Source: Bacteroidia bacterium
Lineage (GTDB): Bacteria; Bacteroidota; Bacteroidia; Flavobacteriales; Flavobacteriaceae
DNA: 9,113 nt
Assembly: GCA_030425715.1 (NCBI GenBank)
Contig: JAUIAA010000065.1
Span: 1-9,113 of the forward strand
Direction of reading: 5' to 3'
Part shown: positions 1-6,726 of the stretch, one piece after another
How the letters are laid out: each line of letters begins with the position of its first letter
Position numbering within the stretch: position 1 is the stretch's first letter
Position numbers and translations under genes: made by a program
Notes under the pieces: model-generated
Seen by the model: the letters and a program-made list of their open reading frames with translations, nothing else
Database searches by the model: none
What the model was told of the DNA's origin: nothing

Positions 1-623
1 AAAAAGAAAAAGAAAGAAAAAAGATTGCAGAAATCTTACACGATAGCGTAAGTGCATTACTGTCTTCGGCTAGTTTGCATTTACAGGCCTCCAAATCTCT
101 TCTAAATTCGAAAACTCCAGTTGAAATAGATAAAGCACAAGACATTGTAAAAGAGGCATCTGTAAAGATTAGAGATTTGTCTCATCAAATGATTTCATCT
201 GTGTTGATGAAATTTGGATTGGCTTTTGCAGTACATGATTTATGTGAAAAATACTCCAATTCAAAGCTGAATCTGGCAAGTGATGATAACGGCATAAAAC
301 GATATAACCAAAAATTTGAAATTAAAATTTACCATATTATTGAAGAATTGGTAAATAATATCATCAAACATAGTGATGCAAAAAACGCCTCAATTTCACT
401 TATTGAAAGAAACGGAGAGAAATTGTTGATTCAAATCATTGATGATGGCAAAGGCTTTGACGTAAAAAAGGAAAGAAAAAAAGATGGTCTTGGTCTAAGT
501 CATATAGATGCCCGTGTAAAAGTAATGGAGGGTGTTTTTAATATCAACTCTAAGAAAAAGGAAGGAACAAGTATTTTTATTTCTGTACCTATTTATGAAC
601 CTAAGCCCAAAGCTAAAGTTTAG
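1..623 (+). CDS. Sensor histidine kinase, C-terminal part (HisKA_3 + HATPase_c), 5' truncated by window
   Basis: This is the cytoplasmic catalytic end of a two-component sensor kinase of the NarX/DesK/ComP class. It autophosphorylates on a histidine and passes the phosphate to a LuxR/NarL-type response regulator, which is not in this window. The frame is open from base 3, so the gene begins upstream; a TTG at 75 lies inside the dimerisation helix and is not the start. A Lys/Glu-rich linker leads to the HisKA_3 motif AEILHDSVSALL, with the phospho-accepting His at 39-41. An ATPase domain follows: N box EELVNNIIKHSDA (about 342-380), G1 box DDGKGFD (441-461) and G2 box DGLGLSH (483-503). The protein ends shortly after the ATPase domain, as is usual for this class. 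The sensor region is not visible. In Bacteroidota such kinases often carry N-terminal TPR repeats, but that cannot be judged here. The stop overlaps the convergent phosphoesterase gene by 4 bases. Confidence 0.93.
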   Translation, partial: KEKERKKIAEILHDSVSALLSSASLHLQASKSLLNSKTPVEIDKAQDIVKEASVKIRDLSHQMISSVLMKFGLAFAVHDLCEKYSNSKLNLASDDNGIKRYNQKFEIKIYHIIEELVNNIIKHSDAKNASISLIERNGEKLLIQIIDDGKGFDVKKERKKDGLGLSHIDARVKVMEGVFNINSKKKEGTSIFISVPIYEPKPKAKV

Positions 624-1111
624 TTATTCAGTTCAATTATTTCTAGGTTTTTAATTTCTGTATAATCAATTTCAAACCGAAGCATGGTTCTTACCTTATG
701 AAATCCATATTTACCTACAGCTCCAGGATTCATGTGTAGTAATTTAAATTTTTTGTCGTATTGTACTTTTAAAATGTGTGAATGACCACAAATAAACAAG
801 TTTGGGGCATCGTTTTTTAATGCTTCTAAAACTCTTTTTTGGTATCGAAAAGGATAGCCACCAATATGTGTAATCCAAACATTTACATTTTCAATTGTAA
901 ATTTATTATCGAGCGGAAAAGTTGCTCTTATTTCTTTATTGTCAATGTTACCATATACTGCACGAAGTGGTTTTATTTTTTGAATTGCGTCTGTTACAGC
1001 AATATCTCCTATATCTCCAGCATGCCAAACTTCATCAGATTTTGCGACATAAGCTAATATTTTATCATCCATAAAACTGTGAGTGTCAGAAAGAAGCAGT
1101 ATTTTTTTCAT
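620..1111 (-). CDS. YfcE/MJ0936-like metallophosphoesterase
   Basis: This is a small cytoplasmic calcineurin-like phosphoesterase of 163 residues, a typical length for the YfcE family. All metal-binding motifs are in order: SDTH (D9, H11), GDIGD (D33), GNID (N55, D57), THIGG (H82) and CGHSH (H110, H112), followed by the family's MNPGAVG near 127-133. These ligands bind two divalent metals, normally Mn or Fe/Zn. Relatives hydrolyse phosphodiesters such as bis-pNPP in vitro, and their natural substrate is mostly unknown, so no gene symbol is given. The ATG at 1109-1111 gives the expected N-terminus, with D9 in the first beta strand. The gene is divergent from truA (49 bases between the starts) and overlaps the end of the histidine kinase gene by 4 bases. 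I could not find a convincing promoter for it in the shared upstream region. Confidence 0.9.
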   Translation of the reverse strand: MKKILLLSDTHSFMDDKILAYVAKSDEVWHAGDIGDIAVTDAIQKIKPLRAVYGNIDNKEIRATFPLDNKFTIENVNVWITHIGGYPFRYQKRVLEALKNDAPNLFICGHSHILKVQYDKKFKLLHMNPGAVGKYGFHKVRTMLRFEIDYTEIKNLEIIELNN

Positions 1112-1136
1112 AAAAAAGAATCCGATAGAATTGTAT

Positions 1137-1144
1137 TATCTTTG
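1137..1144 (+). promoter_or_regulatory. Bacteroidota -7 element (TAnnTTTG) before truA
   Basis: TATCTTTG exactly matches the Bacteroidota primary-sigma -7 consensus TAnnTTTG. It ends 16 bases before the truA ATG, which would leave a short 5' leader. No clear -33 TTG is visible at the usual spacing, so the assignment rests on the -7 box and its position in a 49-base divergent intergenic gap. Confidence 0.5.
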
Positions 1145-1160
1145 TTCGACCTAAAATTAC

Positions 1161-1928
1161 ATGTTTTTGAGATATTTTATTGAACTTTCTTATCACGGAA
1201 AAAATTACCATGGCTGGCAAATACAACCCAATGCAAGAACAGTTCAAGAAGCTATTGAAAATGGACTAAGTCTTCTACTATCTACTAAAATTGAGGTTGT
1301 AGGTTGCGGTAGAACGGATGCTGGAGTACATGCTGCACAATTTTTTTTGCATTTTGATTATGATAGAGAGTTTAACGTAACCCAATTGCAGTTTAAACTC
1401 AATGCGTTTTTAGATAGTGATATTGCAATTTATAAAATATTTAAAGTAAAAAATGAAGCGCATGCTAGATTTGATGCAACCTATCGTAGTTATATTTATA
1501 AAATTCACTTAGGAAAAAATCCTTTTTTGGTTGATGTTTCATGGCAAGTACAAAATCAGGAATTTGATATAGAAAAAATGAATAAAGCGGCAAATCTGCT
1601 AAAAAATTATAAAGACTTTAAGAGTTTTTCTAGATCTAAAACAGACGTAAAGACTTATAATTGTAGTATCAAAAAAGCTTATTGGGAAAGAGAAGGAAAC
1701 CAATTAATATTTTATATCACCGCAGATCGTTTTTTACGAAATATGGTAAGAGCAATTGTTGGAACCTTAATTGAAGTAGGAAAAGGAAAAATGAGTACAA
1801 CAGATTTTATAAAAGTAATTGAGAGCAGAGACAGAACCAATGCAGGAGCATCGGTAAAAGCGAAAGGCTTATTTTTGTCAGAAATTGGATATACTGATGA
1901 AGTGCTAAAAAATTATCATGGCAAATAA
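1161..1928 (+). CDS. truA: tRNA pseudouridine(38-40) synthase TruA
   Basis: TruA isomerises uridines 38-40 in the anticodon stem-loop of many tRNAs to pseudouridine. The product is 255 residues, close to the usual bacterial length of 240-270. The N-terminal strand carries YHGWQIQP (16-23). The catalytic motif GCGRTDAGVHA follows, with the nucleophilic aspartate at D53. Further family segments are the ARFDATYRSYIYKI stretch and, near the C-terminus, DRFLRNMVRAIVGTLIEVG. The ATG at 1161 fits the family N-terminus (RYFIELSYHG) and lies 16 bases after a TAnnTTTG box. The last 11 bases overlap the downstream ABC transporter gene, which suggests co-transcription and translational coupling. Confidence 0.97.
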   Translation: MFLRYFIELSYHGKNYHGWQIQPNARTVQEAIENGLSLLLSTKIEVVGCGRTDAGVHAAQFFLHFDYDREFNVTQLQFKLNAFLDSDIAIYKIFKVKNEAHARFDATYRSYIYKIHLGKNPFLVDVSWQVQNQEFDIEKMNKAANLLKNYKDFKSFSRSKTDVKTYNCSIKKAYWEREGNQLIFYITADRFLRNMVRAIVGTLIEVGKGKMSTTDFIKVIESRDRTNAGASVKAKGLFLSEIGYTDEVLKNYHGK

Positions 1929-3702
1929 AAAAGAAGAAAATAAAAAAGTAACAGGTAAGGTTTTTGATGTGAAGCTGTTTGCTCGATTGATGACCTATGC
2001 AAAATCCTATAAATTACATTTCTTTATTGCACTATTGTCTGTTATTCTACTTGCTTTATTCGCCGCTGTTAGACCCATACTTTTACAAAAAATAATTGAT
2101 GATTATATCACAAATAAAAATGCAGAACAACTGCTTTATTTTATTTTAATCATGCTAGGGGCATTACTATTTGAGGTAATATTTCAATTCTTATTTATAT
2201 ATTTTGCCAATTGGTTAGGACAACACATCATCAAAGATATGCGTACCCAGCTCTTTAATCATTTATTGCATTTTAAGATGCAGTATTTTAATAATTCATC
2301 GGTTGGTAGGTTGGTAACCAGAGTAGTATCGGATATTGAAACCATTGCAAGCGTTTTTGGACAGGGATTGTTTATGATCATTAGCGACTTGCTTAAAATG
2401 TCGGTAATTGCTATAGTAATGTTGGTTATCAATTGGCAATTGGCGCTAATTGTTTTTATCATTTTACCAATTTTAATTTTTGCTACAAAAATTTTTCAAA
2501 AAGCAATGAAAAGCGCTTTTCAAGAAGTAAGAACTGAAGTAGCAAATTTAAATTCCTTTGTGCAAGAGAGAATCACAGGCATGCGAATTGTACAATTGTT
2601 TACTAGAGAAAGGATAGAATACGACAAGTTTAAATCTATTAACGAAAAACATAAAAAGGCTTGGATAAAAACAGTTTGGTATAATTCCATTTTCTTTCCT
2701 TTGGCAGAAATTTTACCATCCATTGCTATAGGTTTAGTGGTTTGGTATGGAGGTTTACAAGTAGCTATGAGTGGAACAACAACCGTTGGTGAAATTATTA
2801 GCTTTATTATGATGAATAATATGTTATTCAGACCATTACGTCAAATTGCAGATAAGTTTAATACCCTGCAAATGGGTATGGTTGCTGCCGATAGAGTTTT
2901 TAAAGTAATAGATACCAATGAATTGGAAGTGAATGATGGGAAATTAATTCCTAGTGATTTAAAAGGAAATATTTCTTTTGAAAAAGTTCATTTTAGTTAT
3001 AACCAAAAAGAAGAGGTAATAAAAGGTATTTCCTTTGAGGTAAAACAAGGCGATACCGTTGCCATTGTTGGAGCAACTGGTGCTGGTAAATCTACCATTA
3101 TTAACTTGTTAAATCGATTTTATGACATTAAAAGTGGAAGCATAAAAATTGACGGAATTGATATAAAAGATTACGATTTAGAACATTTGCGAAGTAAAAT
3201 TGCAGTGGTTTTACAGGATGTGTTTCTTTTTTCAGATACTATTTTTAACAATATTACTTTAAAAAACAAAGAAATTTCTATTGAAAAAGTAAAAGAAATA
3301 GCCCAAGAAATAGGGATTCACGATTTTATTGAATCTTTGCCAGGAGCTTATGCGTATAATGTAAAAGAGCGAGGGGTGATGTTGTCTGTTGGACAAAGGC
3401 AGTTGATTGCTTTTTTAAGAGCATCAGCAAGTGATCCTAAAATTTTAATTTTAGACGAAGCAACTTCATCCATTGATGCACATTCAGAAAAATTAATTCA
3501 AAAAGCGACAGAAAAAATAACAAAGAATAGAACCTCCATTATTATAGCACATCGTTTAGCGACTATTAAAAAAGCAGATAAAATTATTGTAATGGACGAG
3601 GGTAGAATTGTGGAGCAAGGCACGCACAAAGAACTATTAGCCATGAAAGGCTATTACAGTAATTTATACAACATCCAATTTGTGAAAAAGAAAGCAAGTT
3701 AA
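1918..3702 (+). CDS. ABC exporter, fused permease and ATPase (MsbA/MdlB-like)
   Basis: This is a 594-residue half-transporter that should dimerise in the inner membrane and export a lipophilic substrate or drug. Six membrane segments are visible (about 33-55, 72-97, 152-172, 173-192, 258-280 and 290-310). The nucleotide-binding domain then shows Walker A GATGAGKST (385-393), Q-loop Q433, signature LSVGQRQ (489-495), Walker B ILILDEATSSID with D513 and E514, and the switch His H545 in IIAHRLAT. The signature has Val where the consensus LSGGQ has its first Gly; as far as I recall this is common in the Bacteroidota branch of these exporters. The start at 1918 overlaps the end of truA by 11 bases. 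The TAA stop overlaps the convergent cdaA stop in the palindrome TTAA. Substrate cannot be inferred; lipid flipping like MsbA or multidrug export like MdlB/BmrCD are both possible. Confidence 0.94.
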   Translation: MANKKEENKKVTGKVFDVKLFARLMTYAKSYKLHFFIALLSVILLALFAAVRPILLQKIIDDYITNKNAEQLLYFILIMLGALLFEVIFQFLFIYFANWLGQHIIKDMRTQLFNHLLHFKMQYFNNSSVGRLVTRVVSDIETIASVFGQGLFMIISDLLKMSVIAIVMLVINWQLALIVFIILPILIFATKIFQKAMKSAFQEVRTEVANLNSFVQERITGMRIVQLFTRERIEYDKFKSINEKHKKAWIKTVWYNSIFFPLAEILPSIAIGLVVWYGGLQVAMSGTTTVGEIISFIMMNNMLFRPLRQIADKFNTLQMGMVAADRVFKVIDTNELEVNDGKLIPSDLKGNISFEKVHFSYNQKEEVIKGISFEVKQGDTVAIVGATGAGKSTIINLLNRFYDIKSGSIKIDGIDIKDYDLEHLRSKIAVVLQDVFLFSDTIFNNITLKNKEISIEKVKEIAQEIGIHDFIESLPGAYAYNVKERGVMLSVGQRQLIAFLRASASDPKILILDEATSSIDAHSEKLIQKATEKITKNRTSIIIAHRLATIKKADKIIVMDEGRIVEQGTHKELLAMKGYYSNLYNIQFVKKKAS

Positions 3703-4484
3703 TTCGCAATATCTTCTTTAATAATATCTATCAATTCACTCTTGTCTTCAAATAAAATAAAAGCACCATTATTGATGTAAGAAATTTGTCCAGTTTCTTC
3801 AGATACTACTATTGCTAAGGCATCAGATCGAGTGGTAATTCCTAAAGCCGCACGATGTCTCAATCCAAAATGAGCTGGAATTTCTATAGTATTTTCAATA
3901 GGTAGAATTACCCTAGTAGCAGTAATGGTGTTATTTTCAATGATAACTGCTCCATCGTGTAATGGGCTGTTTTTGTAAAATATACTTTTTAAAATAGGTT
4001 TGTTTACTTCAATTTTTTGTGTGTCACCAGTAAGTTTTACAAATTCTAAACTATTGTTTCGGCTTAAAACAATCAATACACCTGTTTTGATAATGGCCAT
4101 TTCATGGCAAAAAGTAATAATTTCGTCAATATGATTGTTTTGTTGTATCTCGGATTTGAATAATTTAAAATTCTTTAAAAAACCTTTTTTAGAAGCAATA
4201 TTTGTAGATCCAACCATTAATAAAAACTTCCTGATTTCTTGTTGAAACACAATAATTAAAGCAATAAATCCACCTCCCAAAAATTTGCCTAAAATATCGC
4301 TTAAAAGCTCCATATTTAGCGCTTGGGTAAGTTTCCAAATAAGATAAATAATAGCTATTCCAATAAAAATATTGATGGCAGCAGTACCTCTAATAAGCTT
4401 GTAAATATAAAATAGTAAAACAGCAACGAGAACAATATCAAGAATATCTAAAAAGCTGATGTTTAAAAAATTAATTGTATCCAA
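3699..4484 (-). CDS. cdaA: Diadenylate cyclase CdaA (c-di-AMP synthase), TTG start
   Basis: CdaA condenses two ATP into cyclic di-AMP, a second messenger linked to potassium and osmotic balance and to the cell envelope in other bacteria. The protein has 261 residues, with three N-terminal membrane segments (about 12-31, 36-54 and 69-82) and a cytoplasmic DAC (DisA_N) domain. Both catalytic motifs are present: DGA at 177-179 (in PLHDGAVII) and RHR at 209-211 (in LRHRAALG). The start is a TTG at 4482-4484. No in-frame ATG, GTG or other TTG lies upstream before a stop, and the first internal ATG is codon 58, which would remove two membrane segments. A weak promoter-like TACATTTA (one mismatch to TAnnTTTG) lies on the minus strand at 4500-4507. 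The gene is last in the LOG-folP-lipoprotein-cdaA operon, 27 bases after the lipoprotein stop, and overlaps the convergent ABC gene by 4 bases. No CdaR/YbbR or glmM neighbour is seen. Confidence 0.93.
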   Translation of the reverse strand: MDTINFLNISFLDILDIVLVAVLLFYIYKLIRGTAAINIFIGIAIIYLIWKLTQALNMELLSDILGKFLGGGFIALIIVFQQEIRKFLLMVGSTNIASKKGFLKNFKLFKSEIQQNNHIDEIITFCHEMAIIKTGVLIVLSRNNSLEFVKLTGDTQKIEVNKPILKSIFYKNSPLHDGAVIIENNTITATRVILPIENTIEIPAHFGLRHRAALGITTRSDALAIVVSEETGQISYINNGAFILFEDKSELIDIIKEDIAN

Positions 4485-4511
4485 GAGGTTTCTTTTTTGT
4501 AAATGTAAGGA

Positions 4512-5183
4512 TTATTTTAAATTATAAATATACTCAACAGGAGCGAAGTTAAAATTTGTTTTTGCCAAATAAACTTTGGTTTTTAAATAAGATTCAAAGC
4601 TTGTTTCTTTGCTAAATTTAAGGAATATTATTGGTGTATTTATAGAATCCATTTTTAATTTATTCGCCATTAGTTTAGTCTTTAATTCTTTTATGGAAAC
4701 TATCTCGTTGGAAAGTGTTAATTTATTTTTGTTGAGTTGAATCGTTATTTTTTTTCTATCCTTATAGGAATGGTATACAGAATCTAACTGTCTTTCTGTA
4801 TCGATGTATTTTGTTGGATTAAATAACTCTAAGGCCATTTTATTAGTAGTTAAATCGGCATAACTAAAATAGGTGTGAAATCCTTCTTTTTTATGCATAG
4901 AAGGTTTGCTTTTATCTTTTTGCATTTGTTTTAAAACAGGAACCACTTTTTGCATAGTTAGCCTTTTGTCAATATTTAAAATCCAATGGGTATTGATAAG
5001 GCGGTTGTTTTTATTAACCTCCGCTATGGTATCATTTTGGTTTATTTTAAAAAAGACCCAAATACTGGAGTGGTCATTAATTTTTGGAATGCCAGTCACA
5101 TCAATTTTTGGAAGCTGCACTTCTTTTTTGGTGCAATTGGTTAAACTTAAAAAAATAAGACAATAAAAAAATAGTTTACGCAT
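4512..5183 (-). CDS. Putative lipoprotein with ExbD-like segments, between folP and cdaA
   Basis: No function can be assigned. From the ATG at 5181-5183 the product is 223 residues and opens with a lipoprotein signal: MRK, a hydrophobic stretch, then lipobox LTNC with the lipidated cysteine at C17. An ATG 14 codons upstream (5225) would place extra residues before the signal, so the internal start is preferred; it overlaps the folP stop by 8 bases. Charged TKK after the cysteine leads into a periplasmic or surface domain. The C-terminal part (about 145-223) has a strand, an 'SIKELKTKL' helix, a strand 'PIIFLKFSKE', then 'SYL' helix and a final strand, which resembles the periplasmic fold of ExbD/TolR. 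An earlier segment (WILNIDKRLTMQKVVPVLKQ) could be a second, diverged copy. This likeness is my inference from pattern only. The gene sits 27 bases before cdaA and is probably co-transcribed with it. Confidence 0.75.
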   Translation of the reverse strand: MRKLFFYCLIFLSLTNCTKKEVQLPKIDVTGIPKINDHSSIWVFFKINQNDTIAEVNKNNRLINTHWILNIDKRLTMQKVVPVLKQMQKDKSKPSMHKKEGFHTYFSYADLTTNKMALELFNPTKYIDTERQLDSVYHSYKDRKKITIQLNKNKLTLSNEIVSIKELKTKLMANKLKMDSINTPIIFLKFSKETSFESYLKTKVYLAKTNFNFAPVEYIYNLK

Positions 5184-6015
5184 TTTGCAATAAATTGGTT
5201 TGTTGAACAATTTTAACAGCTTCAACGGCTTCTTTTACATCGTGAACTCTAAGTATGTTGGCTCCATTTAGTAAGGAAATGGTATTGGCTACCGTACTAG
5301 CATTTAAAGATTGGTCGGGTGTGGTTTCAAGTAGTTTGTACAACATAGATTTTCTAGAAGTTCCAGATAAAACGGGTACATCTAAATTTTGAAAAAAATC
5401 TAAATTTTGCAACAACTCATAGTTTTGATTTAAGGTTTTGCTAAATCCAAAACCAGGGTCTACAATAATATCGTTTACTCCTAAAGCCCTTAAATCACTT
5501 ATTTTTTTTGAAAAATAAAAGTAAATTTCTTTTATTAAATCATCGTATTCTAACTTGTTTTGCATCGTTTTAGGGTTGCCTTTCATGTGCATGATAATAT
5601 AAGGCACTTGGAGTTGCGCAATAGTTTGTAACATCTTTTTATCTAAAGTACCCGCAGAAATATCGTTGATTATTGCTGCACCTATTGCGATACTTTCTTT
5701 GGCAACCTTATTTCTAAAAGTATCGATGGAAATTAGCGCATCCGGAAACTGTTTTACAATAATTTTTAAAATAGGTAACAACCTTTTTAATTCTTCTTCT
5801 TCGCTAATGTGTGTAGCTCTAGGTCTTGAAGAATAGGCGCCAATATCAATAAATGTTGCGCCCTCAGTTAGCATTTTTTCTACTTGTTGTAAAATGGTTT
5901 TATCAGAATTGTATTTGCCGCCATCATAAAAAGAATCTGGGGTTAAGTTTAAAATACCCATAACTTTTGGGGTAGAAAAATCGATTAAAGTGCCTTTGCA
6001 GTTAATACTTTTCAT
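5176..6015 (-). CDS. folP: Dihydropteroate synthase FolP
   Basis: FolP joins p-aminobenzoate to 6-hydroxymethyl-dihydropterin pyrophosphate to make dihydropteroate in folate synthesis, and is the sulfonamide target. The 279-residue protein has the usual single TIM-barrel length. Visible motifs are MGILNLTPDSFYDGG (19-33, with the Mg/pyrophosphate-binding N23), DIGAYSSRP (57-65), SIDTFR (D98), INDISAG (N117, D118), MHMKGNP (142-148), DPGFGFSKT (D186, K193) and SRKSM with R221 and K222, then RVHDV near the C-terminus. The second motif differs from the classical DIGGESTRPG; as far as I recall this form is usual in Flavobacteriaceae. The ATG at 6013-6015 is 3 bases after the stop of the LOG-family gene, and the stop overlaps the lipoprotein gene start, so the genes form one operon. 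Confidence 0.97.
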   Translation of the reverse strand: MKSINCKGTLIDFSTPKVMGILNLTPDSFYDGGKYNSDKTILQQVEKMLTEGATFIDIGAYSSRPRATHISEEEELKRLLPILKIIVKQFPDALISIDTFRNKVAKESIAIGAAIINDISAGTLDKKMLQTIAQLQVPYIIMHMKGNPKTMQNKLEYDDLIKEIYFYFSKKISDLRALGVNDIIVDPGFGFSKTLNQNYELLQNLDFFQNLDVPVLSGTSRKSMLYKLLETTPDQSLNASTVANTISLLNGANILRVHDVKEAVEAVKIVQQTNLLQNA

Positions 6016-6018
6016 CTT

Positions 6019-6603
6019 TTATTTTGTTGCTACGGTATGTACAACTTTGCCAAGAGTTGGAGCGCGGTACTTTTGCATTAAAGAAATTAATTGGTCAATA
6101 TTTTCATGTACGAATACCATATCACGGTTTGATTGCTTTAAAAAACCTTCCTGCACCATAAGATCCAGTTGTTGTAACAAAGGATCAAAAAAATGATGTG
6201 TATTTAAAATACCTATGGGTTTGTTTTCAATGCCTAATTGACCAAGGGTCAAAGCTTCAAAAATCTCATCTAAAGTACCAAAACCTCCAGCTAAAGCAAT
6301 ATAGCCATCCACTAATTTACTAATTTTTACTTTTCGTTTTGACATATTTTTGGTAACAATCATCTTAGTTATTTTGGTGTGTGCTACTTCTTCCTGTCTT
6401 AACAAATCAGGAATTACCCCTAATACTTCTCCACCATTTTCTAGAATAGTATCTGCAATAGCACCCATCATACCTATTTTACCACCACCATATACCAAAC
6501 CAATATTGTGTTTTGCAAAATATTCTCCAACATTTTTTGCAGCTTGCGCATAGGTAGGTTTAAATCCAATGCTTGCGCCACAAAATACAGCTAATCTATT
6601 CAT
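6019..6603 (-). CDS. LOG-family protein (TIGR00730), nucleoside 5'-monophosphate phosphoribohydrolase-like
   Basis: LOG ('lonely guy') proteins cleave cytokinin riboside monophosphates or, in many bacteria, AMP and other nucleotides into base and ribose 5-phosphate. From the ATG at 6601-6603 the product is 194 residues, the usual length, and begins MNRLAVFCGAS as in the family. A TTG 14 codons upstream (6645) would add a charged, non-conserved leader and was not chosen. The Rossmann-like fold shows YGGGKIGMMG (38-47), the MSKRK motif with R90 (87-91), and the signature LAGGFGTLDE (104-113) with E113. In the family signature PGGxGTxxE the first residue is Pro; here it is Ala105. The gene leads the minus-strand operon, 3 bases before folP, and its upstream region is shared divergently with the DUF1599 gene. 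Confidence 0.92.
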   Translation of the reverse strand: MNRLAVFCGASIGFKPTYAQAAKNVGEYFAKHNIGLVYGGGKIGMMGAIADTILENGGEVLGVIPDLLRQEEVAHTKITKMIVTKNMSKRKVKISKLVDGYIALAGGFGTLDEIFEALTLGQLGIENKPIGILNTHHFFDPLLQQLDLMVQEGFLKQSNRDMVFVHENIDQLISLMQKYRAPTLGKVVHTVATK

Positions 6604-6649
6604 CTTATCTTTTTTGGTTCGTATATCATTTGTAAAAATAAGCAAACCA

Positions 6650-6664
6650 ATGATATTATATCAT
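6650..6664. promoter_or_regulatory. Perfect 7+1+7 palindrome in divergent intergenic region; candidate operator
   Basis: ATGATAT-T-ATATCAT is a perfect inverted repeat with a one-base centre. It lies between the divergent LOG-family and DUF1599 starts. A further copy of the half-site ATATCAT sits at 6623-6629 on the same strand, 35 bases from the right arm. The spacing and symmetry would suit a dimeric repressor, but the region is AT-rich and no regulator is known. I found no perfect TAnnTTTG box on either strand; TAAATTCG at 6675-6682 is a one-mismatch candidate for the DUF1599 operon. Confidence 0.35.
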
Positions 6665-6726
6665 AAGATTTTTATAAATTCGTTTCCGAAAATCAATAAG
6701 ATAAACTTCTCAAGAAACCAGTTTTC

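Noticed and set aside
1..24. A-rich tract at the window start as a repeat or regulatory element
   Set aside because: It is in frame with the histidine kinase and encodes a Lys/Glu-rich helix leading into the HisKA_3 domain.
839..1057. 72-codon open frame on the plus strand
   Set aside because: It lies wholly inside the phosphoesterase gene on the other strand, has no recognisable domain and a Cys/Ile/Tyr-rich composition typical of an antisense shadow.
2259..2723. Two 67-codon open frames on the minus strand
   Set aside because: Both are antisense to the membrane domain of the ABC exporter, whose protein is fully conserved in motif and length.
4906..5166. 86-codon hydrophobic open frame on the plus strand
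   Set aside because: It is antisense to the lipoprotein gene. The hydrophobicity comes from the reverse complement of Lys/Asn-rich codons, and no family is recognisable.
5184..5225. Upstream ATG adding 14 residues to the lipoprotein
   Set aside because: It would place MKLLKLFNKPIYCK before a complete lipoprotein signal (MRK, hydrophobic core, LTNC), which is not how such signals begin.
6604..6645. TTG start extending the LOG-family protein by 14 residues
   Set aside because: The family N-terminus is MNRLAVFCGAS at 6603, and the added residues are charged and non-conserved.
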